Shown: one piece after another, positions 1-6,316 of the stretch | Numbering within the stretch: position 1 is the first letter of the stretch | How the letters are laid out: each line of letters opens with the position of its first letter | Assembly (NCBI GenBank): GCA_017420455.1 | Contig: JAFOJB010000527.1 | Span: 1-9,520, forward strand | From: Blautia sp. | GTDB lineage: Bacteria > Bacillota > Clostridia > Lachnospirales > Lachnospiraceae | Length of the DNA stretch: 9,520 bases | Direction of reading: 5' to 3' | Program-made: the position numbers and the translations under genes | The notes under the pieces: generated by a model | Databases searched by the model: none | Told to the model about the DNA's origin: nothing | The model's input: only the letters and a program-made list of their open reading frames with translations

Positions 1-386
1 ATCTTTTTCTCTGCAACCGCCAGCAGACTGCCTTCTATCTTCTGATGATGCCGGACACCAAAAATTTCAAGACAAAGGAGATCTCCTCCCAGATCGGCTC
101 CGCCAGGCTTTCTTTCGGCTCCGCCGAAAAGATGGAGGAATATCTGGATATTCTGCCCGGCGCGGTCAGCATCATGGGGCTGATGAACGACAGGGAACAC
201 AAGGTTCAGCTTCTGGTGGATGAGGATGTGCTGAAGGGAGAATGGCTGGGATGCCATCCCTGTGTCAACACCTCCAGCCTGAAGCTCCGCACAATGGATG
301 TCTTCGGACCGTTCCTGGAGGCTGTCGGCCACAGCTTCCGGACCGTGGTTCTGGTCGGCGACAGAAATCCCATGGAAGAAGGCTGA
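1..386 (+). CDS. proX: Prolyl-tRNA editing protein (ProX / YbaK-EbsC domain), 5' partial
   Basis: This is the C-terminal part of a free-standing trans-editing protein that hydrolyses mischarged (typically alanyl) tRNA-Pro in the cytoplasm. The frame is open from position 3 to the TGA at 384-386, so the gene starts upstream of the window; the ATG at 45 is internal. Family hallmarks run in order: a leading LFLCNR segment, an F-Y-L-L strand, KTKEISSQIGSARLSFGSAE, then GAVSIMGLMND, the LLVDEDVLKGEWLGCHPCVN segment, and a C-terminal FLEAVGH. About 127 residues are visible of a protein usually near 160-180 aa. It ends about 95 bp before the convergent beta-glucuronidase gene. It is housekeeping and probably unrelated to the sugar locus. 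The family call rests on remembered motifs and is fairly secure. Confidence 0.85.
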   Translation, partial: LFLCNRQQTAFYLLMMPDTKNFKTKEISSQIGSARLSFGSAEKMEEYLDILPGAVSIMGLMNDREHKVQLLVDEDVLKGEWLGCHPCVNTSSLKLRTMDVFGPFLEAVGHSFRTVVLVGDRNPMEEG

Positions 387-414
387 CTGCAGGAACTATT
401 TCTGCACGGCGCAG

Positions 415-446
415 CTGCCGGCTTTATCGCGCAAAAAGGCCGGCAG
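415..446. terminator. GC-rich hairpin between convergent genes, possible bidirectional terminator
   Basis: Perfect 8-bp arms CTGCCGGC (415-422) and GCCGGCAG (439-446) enclose a 16-nt loop. They lie between the convergent ends of the ProX gene and the beta-glucuronidase gene. On + the nearest T-rich stretch begins only about 13 nt after the stem (459 onward), and on - there is no clear T run after the stem. Position and stem suggest 3'-end formation for one or both genes, but it is not a textbook intrinsic terminator. Confidence 0.4.
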
Positions 447-481
447 ATACAAGAGTAAGTTTTCTTTTTCTCTCCTGTCTC

Positions 482-2272
482 TCAGCGGCCCCATCTTTCT
501 CTGAAGAGATAAGCCGCGTCCTTGGGCTGGCGGTCTCGTGTAAAAATACCTTTTTTATTTCCGTTTACGCGGATGATTCCTTCGGAAGTCATAAAATCGG
601 CGAAATTCCAGACCAGCTCTCCCTGAATAAAGTCGAACGAATCAAACACATCAAAGTACAGCTGCATATATTTGACCTGATATTCCTGAGACCACATATT
701 TCCGGGAAGTTTATGTTCAGATCCCAGCGTGTCTGCCCCGAATTCCGTGAAAACAAATGGGATATCCGGGGCTTTTTCTCCCCATTTTTCCATTTCTTCC
801 ATAAATTTCTGTTTTGCTGTTTCCAGCTCGACACCGCCGAACAGATACCATCCGTAATAACGGTTCAGGCAGATGAAATCACACAGCTGGAAACACTGGC
901 AGGAATCCGGCGAGCTGGTAAGCTCCAGCGCTCCTGTCCTGGGACGTTTCTGCGGATCAAGGTCCTTTGCGGCATCAAACACTTCAGAGAAATACGCCTT
1001 CGAATAGCTGCTGATCGTTTCCGGTTCATTAAACAGACTCCAGGCGATTACACTGGGATGGTTTTTGTCCCTGCAGATCATTTCCGCAGCCTGCCGTTTA
1101 TGAACCTCCAGAAGCTCCGCGGTACTGGGGGCTTCGAAGAAATATTTATATTTTCTGGGACCTGTATCCACAATGCCAAGGGAAGGCTGCATGCCGACTG
1201 CAGGAACTTCATCAATGATCAGAAAGCCTTCCTCATCCGCCATCTGATACCATTCTTCCGCGTAAGGATAATGGCTTGTCCGGAAACAGTTGGCGTTCGT
1301 CCATTTCATACACTCAAAATCCCGTTTCGCGACCGCCCAGTTGAAGGCTCTGCCCAGAACATCAAAATCCTCATGTTTTCCAAAGCCCTTCAGATATACC
1401 GGTTCATGATTGATCAATATCTTCGTGCCCTGAATCTCAACTGTCCGTATTCCTGTTTTTTCCGAATATTCATCCAGGATCTGATCTCCATCCTTCAATA
1501 CAATAGATATGCGATATAAATAGGCATCCCTGACCTTCCACAGACGGGCATTTCTGACATGGAGCGTACCGCAGTTTCCGGAAGCTCTGGCGGCCAGTTC
1601 TCCTTCCTGATCGTACAGGGCAACCTCGACGGGATGAGCGCCGTTTGTTTTTACCTGATAGTTTACAAAAGCGTCCTGTCCTTCCAGCCTGAAATCCACG
1701 GAATAATCGGTAATGGATTCCTGAGGAAGCAGAAGAAGCCAGACGCTTCTGTGGATTCCGGCATAATTGAAAAAATCAAAAAACGGCTTTGCCGCTTTCC
1801 TTCCATCCGAAAGCGTGATGGTCCTTCCGCAGGGAATTGTCGTCTCGCTCAGTTCATTGTTGGCTTTGACCACCAGACGATTCGGCTTTCCCGGAACAAC
1901 AGCTTTATTGATCTTTACCGAAAAGGGAAGAAAGCCCCCTTCATGGCTTCCCACTTCAATCCCGTTGCAGAAAACCACCGCCCGATGCGTAACGCTTCCG
2001 AAGCGGATCACAATGTCCTTCGAAAACGCATCTTCCGGAACGAAGAACTCTGTCTCATACCAGAAATCCCCGCAATAATCCCGCTCCCGGGCAGTCGTAA
2101 ACAAGTCAGAGAAGCTGGCAGGAACAGGCATGGAGATCGGATTTTTCAGACCATCCTTCCAGTTTTCCGCCAGCCCCTTATGCTCCGGATCAAACTGGAA
2201 TTTCCATAATCCGTCAAGCGAAATACGAACACGATAACAGTTGCTGATCGGATATAACAATGAATTTTCCAT
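482..2272 (-). CDS. uidA: Beta-glucuronidase, glycoside hydrolase family 2
   Basis: This 596-aa cytoplasmic enzyme removes beta-linked glucuronic acid from glucuronides or glucuronate-bearing oligosaccharides. Domain order is the GH2 jelly-roll sugar-binding domain (about 1-180), an immunoglobulin-like domain (about 185-280) and a TIM barrel (about 280-596). Equivalents of all E. coli GUS active-site residues that I can recall are present: D166 (DFFNYAGIHRSV), H334 (RTSHYPY), acid/base E416 (FNEPET), Y472/Y476 (NRYYGWY), nucleophile E510 (TEFGADTL), W555 and the carboxylate-recognising N572-x-K574 (GNKKGIF). The N-x-K motif separates glucuronidases from GH2 galactosidases. Length matches the family (E. 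coli about 603 aa). The segment between VG360 and RDK (401-403) is about as long as in E. coli, pointing to a 'Loop 1' gut-type enzyme. There is no signal peptide. The ATG at 2272 has AGGAGG (2281-2286) 8 nt upstream. The gene is divergent from the importer operon, which probably supplies its substrate. Confidence 0.95.
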   Translation of the reverse strand: MENSLLYPISNCYRVRISLDGLWKFQFDPEHKGLAENWKDGLKNPISMPVPASFSDLFTTARERDYCGDFWYETEFFVPEDAFSKDIVIRFGSVTHRAVVFCNGIEVGSHEGGFLPFSVKINKAVVPGKPNRLVVKANNELSETTIPCGRTITLSDGRKAAKPFFDFFNYAGIHRSVWLLLLPQESITDYSVDFRLEGQDAFVNYQVKTNGAHPVEVALYDQEGELAARASGNCGTLHVRNARLWKVRDAYLYRISIVLKDGDQILDEYSEKTGIRTVEIQGTKILINHEPVYLKGFGKHEDFDVLGRAFNWAVAKRDFECMKWTNANCFRTSHYPYAEEWYQMADEEGFLIIDEVPAVGMQPSLGIVDTGPRKYKYFFEAPSTAELLEVHKRQAAEMICRDKNHPSVIAWSLFNEPETISSYSKAYFSEVFDAAKDLDPQKRPRTGALELTSSPDSCQCFQLCDFICLNRYYGWYLFGGVELETAKQKFMEEMEKWGEKAPDIPFVFTEFGADTLGSEHKLPGNMWSQEYQVKYMQLYFDVFDSFDFIQGELVWNFADFMTSEGIIRVNGNKKGIFTRDRQPKDAAYLFRERWGR

Positions 2273-2286
2273 AAGTCACTCCTCCT

Positions 2287-2345
2287 GGGATCGAGTCATG
2301 GATCGCTGTCCTGAAATTCGGGACAGCGATCCATGACTCGGTCCT
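2287..2345. repeat. Near-perfect ~59-bp palindrome abutting the uidA ribosome binding site
   Basis: Arms 2292-2311 and 2321-2340 are perfect 20-bp inverted copies. The 9-nt centre (TGAAATTCG) is also mostly self-complementary, and pairing extends outward to 2287/2345. The centre is 2316. The only imperfect positions are 2312/2320, 2291/2341 and 2287/2345. Each is a G-U pair in + strand RNA but an A-C mismatch in - strand RNA. The palindrome sits inside the uidA leader and ends next to its AGGAGG. No U-tract follows on either strand, so it does not look like an intrinsic terminator. It may be a cis-regulatory hairpin, a protein-binding palindrome or a small palindromic repeat element. The structure is certain; its role is unknown. 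Confidence 0.9.
2296..2334 (-). CDS. Possible 12-codon leader peptide (uORF) upstream of uidA
   Basis: Within the uidA leader, an ATG at 2334 (reading leftward) opens a 12-codon frame, MDRCPEFQDSDP, ending with TGA at 2296-2298. AAGGA (2346-2342 on -) lies 7 nt before the ATG, a reasonable ribosome binding site. The stop falls about 9 nt before the uidA AGGAGG. The ORF lies entirely in the palindrome, so ribosomes translating it would melt the hairpin, and termination beside the uidA site would allow coupling. Because the DNA is palindromic, the opposite strand carries an almost identical 12-codon ORF, so chance is a serious alternative. No run of regulatory codons is obvious. Confidence 0.25.
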   Translation of the reverse strand: MDRCPEFQDSDP

Positions 2346-2372
2346 TATTCGCAAGAATATACTGACATACAT

Positions 2373-2422
2373 TGCTGCCGGATGACGATTTTGCGGCACC
2401 GGCCAGAATACGGCCGGCAGCA
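2373..2422 (-). other. Competing GC-rich helices in the uidA leader
   Basis: A perfect 9-bp inverted repeat, TGCTGCCGG (2373-2381) and CCGGCAGCA (2414-2422), could form a long-range stem in the uidA leader RNA. A second 6-bp helix, CCGGCC (2399-2404) with GGCCGG (2412-2417), shares bases 2414-2417 with the first, so the two exclude each other. The segment lies within the roughly 200-nt predicted 5' UTR, upstream of the palindrome at the ribosome binding site. I recognise no known riboswitch class. It may be a conformational switch or simply GC-rich structure. Confidence 0.4.
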
Positions 2423-2441
2423 GAATCTGTCTGCCTTTTTT
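2416..2441 (+). terminator. Rho-independent terminator-like hairpin, + strand, in the divergent intergenic region
   Basis: GGCAG (2416-2420) pairs with CTGCC (2431-2435). Inside it, CAG and CTG can pair across an AAT loop with one bulged U. The stem is followed at once by six T (2436-2441). On + this has intrinsic-terminator form, although no + gene ends just upstream. It could stop rightward transcription, including any antisense transcript through the uidA leader, before it reaches the importer operon. On the - strand the same bases form a hairpin in the uidA leader without a U-tract. Confidence 0.45.
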
Positions 2442-2476
2442 ATAAAGAGGTTTTTCACAGGCAGGCCGCATATATT

Positions 2477-2506
2477 ATTATATCCCCGGCTTCTTTCTTC
2501 GGTCAA
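2477..2506 (-). promoter_or_regulatory. Sigma-A-type promoter of uidA
   Basis: On the - strand a TTGACC -35 box (complement of 2501-2506) is followed by an 18-bp spacer and a perfect TATAAT -10 box (complement of 2477-2482). Transcription would start near 2470, giving a leader of about 198 nt before the uidA ATG. It is back to back with the importer promoter, about 74 bp away, so the two units could share a control region. Confidence 0.75.
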
Positions 2507-2532
2507 CCCTGTTTTTGTGTGTATTTTCCTTT

Positions 2533-2559
2533 ATTACAACACTTTTCTGCGTTGTGAAT
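2533..2559. promoter_or_regulatory. Imperfect inverted repeat between divergent promoters, candidate operator
   Basis: ATTACAAC (2533-2540) and GTTGTGAAT (2551-2559) form an inverted repeat with a 10-bp spacer and one extra base in the right arm. The site lies between the uidA -35 (2501-2506) and the importer -35 (2580-2585), so one bound regulator could act on both. I do not recognise it as a known operator and no regulator gene is in the window. It is weak enough to be chance. Confidence 0.3.
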
Positions 2560-2579
2560 GAAATATCGCCCAAAGTGCA

Positions 2580-2608
2580 TTGACTATTCTGGCAATTTCA
2601 TGTATATT
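2580..2608 (+). promoter_or_regulatory. Sigma-A-type promoter of the ABC importer operon
   Basis: TTGACT (2580-2585), a 17-bp spacer and TATATT (2603-2608) make a good sigma-A promoter. The predicted start near 2615 leaves a leader of about 50 nt before the ATG at 2667. Confidence 0.75.
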
Positions 2609-2666
2609 TGTTACATAGGTTATTGACAGAAGCAGGCAAACCATTCATATTTCAAAGGAGGTACAC

Positions 2667-4241
2667 ATGAGGAAAAAAATTTTGTCTTTGTTACTGATCG
2701 CAGCTCTTTCTTTAGGGATGACAACCGGACTGACCATTTCTGCTTCTGCAGATCAGCTCGAGAAAGCTGATGACGGTACCGCAGCACAGGAAGCCGCGCA
2801 GGAGCGTATAGAATCCGGTGATTATCCGACGATTGTCATGGCATTCATGACCTGGGCCGGAAAGCTTGTCGGCACAGACAGAATCTCTGAGAAAATCAGT
2901 GAAATAACCCGTGAGAAGATCGGCGTTAATGTAGAACTGATGCCGATGGATTCCGCATCCTATGCGCAGAACATGAATCTGATACTTGCTTCCGGTGAGC
3001 AGGTTGACCTGTTTAATGTTGTTACTCTGGGAATGATGGCATGTGTCAACAAGGGATATCTTCTCGATCTGGAAGAGGACGACCTTCTCGCCACCTATGG
3101 TCAGGGTATCATCGATGCCTTCAATACCGTTGAACTTGGCGGCTGCCGTGTAGCAGGAACCCTGTACGGCATTCCCGTTAAGAAGGACGACGCGGCGGGC
3201 AGATTCGGTATGTCCATACCGGTTGAGTATCTGGATGCCATCGGCTTCGATTATGCTTCCATGTATGCGAATGAAGAAGATGAGATCATCTACACAGACT
3301 TTGAGACGATCGAGGACATTCTTGGCAGACTGCATGAGCAGTATCCTGATAAAACAACGTTTTACATGGATCCTACTTCCATCATCGGGCAGTGCCTGCT
3401 GATCGATTCCCCGAACGATAACTTCGGCGTACTTCTCGATCCGGCCAACAGCCTGGTGATCGAGGATCTGTTCTCCAGTGATCTCTATATGGATCTCTGC
3501 TCGAGAATGTACAGATGGAATCAGAACGGCTGGATTTCTCCGGACGCCATCACAGAGACAAACGCAACTACTACGCAGGTAAAGGCCGGCAGCCTCTGCG
3601 CCTACAAGACGGCTACCAAACCCGGCATCCGTCAGCAGGAATCCAATCTGTGCGGCAAGCCGGTGGTCATCTTCCAGCTGGGAGAGGATTTCAAGGCCTC
3701 CAATACCTACCTGAATATGCCGTGGGCCATCAACCAGAACTGTGAAGATCCGGTTGCAGCCATGCAGCTCCTGAACCTGTTCTATACAGATCCGGATATC
3801 TCCACCCTGATCTGCTGGGGCGAAGAAGGAAAAGAATGGAAAGAGACCGGCGACGGACATATCACCTTTATGGATGGCGTAGATGCCCAGAATTCCGAGT
3901 ATTACAACAATGTCAACTGGCAGATGCCGAACCAGTTTATCGCAAGGATCTGGGAAGGCGACAGTCTGGATCTGTGGGAAAGAATGCAGGCTTATAACGA
4001 CAACGCCGTCACCAGCAAGGCAATGGGCTTTACCTTTGATAACAGTGACCTTGCGGCAGAATATACAGCTATGACCAACGTATATTCAGAATACAGCCAT
4101 CAGCTGGAGCTCGGTTTCCTTGATCCGGAGGTGGGCATTCCGGAACTTGTGGATCGCCTGAAAGCAGCAGGTCTTGAGGACTATATGGCTGAAAAGCAGG
4201 CACAGCTGGATGCATGGGCAGAAGCAAACGGAGTAGAGTAA
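2667..4241 (+). CDS. ABC transporter extracellular solute-binding protein (LplA/YtcQ-like, CUT1 type)
   Basis: This 524-aa protein captures the sugar outside the membrane and delivers it to the two permeases encoded downstream. The N-terminus is a clear signal peptide: MRKK, a hydrophobic stretch over about 5-24, then a signal peptidase I type site SASA|DQ after residue 28. There is no lipobox cysteine. The mature part has the family 1 binding-protein pattern, with TIVMAFMTWAG as first strand and an ASGEQVDLFNV segment. The C-terminal ~130 residues (MGFTFDNSDLAAEY through LVDRLKAAGLEDYMAEKQAQ) look like the DUF3502 domain of LplA/YtcQ proteins. The ATG at 2667 has AAAGGAGG (2654-2661) 5 nt upstream. 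Length fits the family (about 500-560). It is first in a three-gene operon divergent from uidA, so a glucuronide-containing glycan is the inferred ligand; sequence alone does not show the substrate. Confidence 0.9.
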   Translation: MRKKILSLLLIAALSLGMTTGLTISASADQLEKADDGTAAQEAAQERIESGDYPTIVMAFMTWAGKLVGTDRISEKISEITREKIGVNVELMPMDSASYAQNMNLILASGEQVDLFNVVTLGMMACVNKGYLLDLEEDDLLATYGQGIIDAFNTVELGGCRVAGTLYGIPVKKDDAAGRFGMSIPVEYLDAIGFDYASMYANEEDEIIYTDFETIEDILGRLHEQYPDKTTFYMDPTSIIGQCLLIDSPNDNFGVLLDPANSLVIEDLFSSDLYMDLCSRMYRWNQNGWISPDAITETNATTTQVKAGSLCAYKTATKPGIRQQESNLCGKPVVIFQLGEDFKASNTYLNMPWAINQNCEDPVAAMQLLNLFYTDPDISTLICWGEEGKEWKETGDGHITFMDGVDAQNSEYYNNVNWQMPNQFIARIWEGDSLDLWERMQAYNDNAVTSKAMGFTFDNSDLAAEYTAMTNVYSEYSHQLELGFLDPEVGIPELVDRLKAAGLEDYMAEKQAQLDAWAEANGVE

Positions 4242-4284
4242 ACTGAACAGTGGTTTTACTGCCAGCACCTGATTAAACCAATGT

Positions 4285-4319
4285 CCGGGCAGGGGGATTT
4301 TCAATGGCTCCCTGTCCGG
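4285..4319 (+). other. Intercistronic hairpin after the binding-protein gene
   Basis: A 12-bp stem joins 4285-4296 (CCGGGCAGGGGG) to 4308-4319 (CTCCCTGTCCGG) across an 11-nt loop. Both non-Watson-Crick positions are G-U in + strand RNA, which fits a structure kept in the operon transcript. Only a short TTTCAAT follows. It may act as a leaky terminator or as a 3' barrier to RNases, so that more binding protein than permease is made. It ends about 9 nt before the permease ribosome binding site. Confidence 0.6.
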
Positions 4320-4341
4320 TTTCAATATGAGGAGAAATCGT

Positions 4342-5289
4342 ATGGCTAAAGCACATTATAAGAAGAAGATGTCTCCCGCACAGCGGAAATCTCTGATGAA
4401 GAGAAGTATTCCCATCTATATTATGGCACTGCCGGGACTTATTTATCTCTTTATCAACAACTATATGCCCATGCCGGGTATTGTCCTTGCTTTCAAGAAC
4501 TACAAGGCGAAGGACGGAATTTATGGTTCCAAATGGGCAGGCTTTAAGAATTTCCGCTATCTGTTCTCCACACAGGACGCGTTTGTAATCACGCGGAATA
4601 CCATCTGTTACAACCTGGTCTTTATTGTCGTCAATACCTTCTTTGCGGTCATGGTGGCTATTATTCTGTCTGAACTGGTCGCAAAGATCAAGAAATTCTA
4701 TCAGTCTGTCATCCTGCTCCCTTACCTTTTGTCGGCGGTTATCATCAGTTATCTGGTATTTGCTTTTCTTTCCGCCGAAAATGGTTTCGTGAACAATACA
4801 ATCCTGAAGGCCTTTGGGGTAAATCCCATATCCTGGTATCAGGAAAAGAAATACTGGCCTTTCATCCTGGTATTTGTCAATCTCTGGAAGGGAATCGGTT
4901 ATAACTGCATTATCTATCTTTCAACGATCATAGGAATCGACCGTGGATACTATGAAGCGGCATCCATCGACGGCGCGACCAAGTGGCAGCAGATCTCAAA
5001 GATCACTCTTCCGCTTCTCCGCCCCACCATCATCATGCTGACGCTGATGGCCGTCGGACGTATTTTCTATTCCGACTTCGGCCTTTTCTATCAGGTACCG
5101 CAGAACTCCGGCGCCCTGTTCCCTGTGACCAATACCATCGACACCTATGTGTACCGCGGCCTTCTGGAGCTGGGTGATATCACCATGTCCGCCGCCGCCG
5201 GTGTGTATCAGTCACTGGTAGGCTTCGTGCTGGTTCTTGTCGCGAATCTTACTGTCCGTAAACTTGATCCGGACAGCGCGCTGTTCTGA
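4342..5289 (+). CDS. ABC sugar importer permease 1 (LplB-like, CUT1)
   Basis: This inner-membrane subunit has 315 aa from the chosen start. After a basic N-terminus (MAKAHYKKKMSPAQRKSLMK) come about six hydrophobic segments, near residues 24-40, 88-111, 122-144, 172-195, 228-248 and 285-303. The cytoplasmic EAA loop that contacts the ATPase is EAASIDGATKWQQISKITLP at about 205-224, closely matching LplB/YteP proteins. The frame also has an ATG at 4327, but the bases GAGGAG at 4329-4334 overlapping it form the ribosome binding site 7 nt before the ATG at 4342, and nothing resembling a site precedes 4327, so 4342 is preferred. It follows the binding-protein gene by 100 bp and precedes the second permease by 18 bp. 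Confidence 0.92.
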   Translation: MAKAHYKKKMSPAQRKSLMKRSIPIYIMALPGLIYLFINNYMPMPGIVLAFKNYKAKDGIYGSKWAGFKNFRYLFSTQDAFVITRNTICYNLVFIVVNTFFAVMVAIILSELVAKIKKFYQSVILLPYLLSAVIISYLVFAFLSAENGFVNNTILKAFGVNPISWYQEKKYWPFILVFVNLWKGIGYNCIIYLSTIIGIDRGYYEAASIDGATKWQQISKITLPLLRPTIIMLTLMAVGRIFYSDFGLFYQVPQNSGALFPVTNTIDTYVYRGLLELGDITMSAAAGVYQSLVGFVLVLVANLTVRKLDPDSALF

Positions 5290-5307
5290 TGAAAGGAGGG
5301 GAATACG

Positions 5308-6207
5308 ATGCATAATATTGGACAAGAGAAAAGATTTCAGATATTCGGCCATATTGTTATGGTGATCATCACCCTCTGCGCGATCTTACCGCTTCTGCTG
5401 CTCCTTATTTCATCCATCACGGACAATGATGTCCTGATCCGGAACGGCTATTCCTTTATTCCGGAGAAGATCAGCTTTTATGCGTACGAGTACATTTTTA
5501 CCAGCGGCAATTCCGTAGTTCATGCCTACATGATCTCCATCATGCTGACCATCATCGGAACGCTTCTGGGACTTACGATCACAACGCTGATGGGCTATGC
5601 CCTTTCCAAACCATTCCTTCCGGGAAGGAATGTCCTTACCTTTATCGTGTTCTTTACCATGCTGTTCAATGGCGGTCTTGTGCCGACCTATATCAATTAC
5701 TCCAATGTATTTAATATCAAGAATACATTTTTCGCATTGCTGGTACCCAGTCTCATGATGAACGCGTTCAATGTTCTTATGATGAAGTCCTATTTTGTGA
5801 CGGGTGTTCCGGATGCGCTTCTGGAAGCGGCGTATATCGACGGGGCGACCGAGTTCCGGGCGTTTTTCAGCGTGGCGCTGCCCCTGGCGAAACCGATTGT
5901 TGCCACCATCGGGCTCTTTATCGGAATCGGCTACTGGAATGACTGGATGAACGGATATATCTATCTTACCAAGAGAACGGATCTGTATTCGATTCAGAAC
6001 CTCCTGAACCGTATGATCCAGAATATCCAGTTCCTGATGCAGAACTCCAGTACGATCTCGAATGCCAACCAGGGTCTTGCTTCCATTCCGAGTGTTTCGG
6101 TACGTATGGCAATGGCGGTGGTTGGCGTACTGCCCATCATCATTGTATATCCTTTTATTCAGAACAACTTTGTAAAAGGTATTACTCTTGGCGGTGTAAA
6201 AGGGTAA
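5308..6207 (+). CDS. ABC sugar importer permease 2 (LplC/YtcP-like, CUT1)
   Basis: This 299-aa protein is the second permease and should pair with the upstream one as a heterodimer. It has hydrophobic segments near 14-36, 72-98, 108-125, 138-160, 197-214 and 268-285. The EAA loop is EAAYIDGATEFRAFFSVALP at 173-192. The closing PFIQNNFVKGITLGGVKG is typical of YtcP/LplC proteins. AAAGGAGG (5292-5299) lies 8 nt before the ATG. No ATPase gene follows: the next gene is convergent. As in many Firmicute CUT1 importers, a shared MsmX/MsmK-type ATPase encoded elsewhere presumably powers it; that is known for relatives and inferred here. Confidence 0.93.
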   Translation: MHNIGQEKRFQIFGHIVMVIITLCAILPLLLLLISSITDNDVLIRNGYSFIPEKISFYAYEYIFTSGNSVVHAYMISIMLTIIGTLLGLTITTLMGYALSKPFLPGRNVLTFIVFFTMLFNGGLVPTYINYSNVFNIKNTFFALLVPSLMMNAFNVLMMKSYFVTGVPDALLEAAYIDGATEFRAFFSVALPLAKPIVATIGLFIGIGYWNDWMNGYIYLTKRTDLYSIQNLLNRMIQNIQFLMQNSSTISNANQGLASIPSVSVRMAMAVVGVLPIIIVYPFIQNNFVKGITLGGVKG

Positions 6208-6253
6208 AAAAGAAGGATTGCGGCATACCGGCCTGGCAGCCGGTACGCCGCAA
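6206..6253 (-). terminator. Rho-independent terminator for the 912-aa glycosidase gene
   Basis: Arms 6218-6232 and 6239-6253 form a 15-position stem with a 6-nt loop. The single imperfect position is A-C in + RNA but G-U in - RNA. Reading leftward on -, the stem is followed by TCCTTCTTTTTTA (complement of 6217-6205), a good U-tract, whereas no T-run follows on +. It therefore fits leftward transcripts from the gene ending at 6344. It begins right at the stop codon of the convergent permease gene. Confidence 0.7.
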
Positions 6254-6316
6254 GAGAAATGTGAGAAATGGAGACTGAGAAACGCGAGAAACGGTGACTG
6301 AGAAACGCGAGAAGCG
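6254..6316 (+). repeat. Degenerate 23-nt tandem repeat built from GAGAAACG half-units
   Basis: Two full 23-nt units (6254-6276 and 6277-6299, identical at 19 of 23 positions) and a partial third (6300-6316) lie head to tail. Each holds two copies of GAGAAAYG 9 nt apart, giving motif starts at 6254, 6263, 6277, 6286, 6300 and 6309 with alternating 9/14 spacing. The second and third units also form the left half of the long hairpin that follows. It lies in the convergent gap after the permease genes. Origin by slippage or duplication is plausible; function is unknown. Confidence 0.8.

Noticed and set aside
242..1519. Open frame of 425 codons on + antisense to uidA
   Set aside because: It starts inside the ProX gene and runs antisense to a gene with a complete set of catalytic residues. 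Its translation has no domain-like pattern.
2287..2345. Terminal inverted repeats of an insertion sequence
   Set aside because: The arms are separated by only a 9-nt centre, with no transposase and no target duplication, so this is a hairpin or palindrome and not an element with ends.
2214..2471. Open frame of 85 codons on - covering the uidA leader and overlapping its start
   Set aside because: It starts at the predicted transcription start with no ribosome binding site and has no recognisable domain. The region is better explained as a structured leader.
2372..2557. Open frame of 61 codons on + in the divergent intergenic region
   Set aside because: It crosses a terminator-like hairpin and the uidA promoter, lacks a ribosome binding site and has no family resemblance.
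2712..3860. Open frame of 382 codons on - antisense to the solute-binding protein
   Set aside because: It is a shadow of a secure gene with signal peptide and family motifs, and I see no start signal for it.
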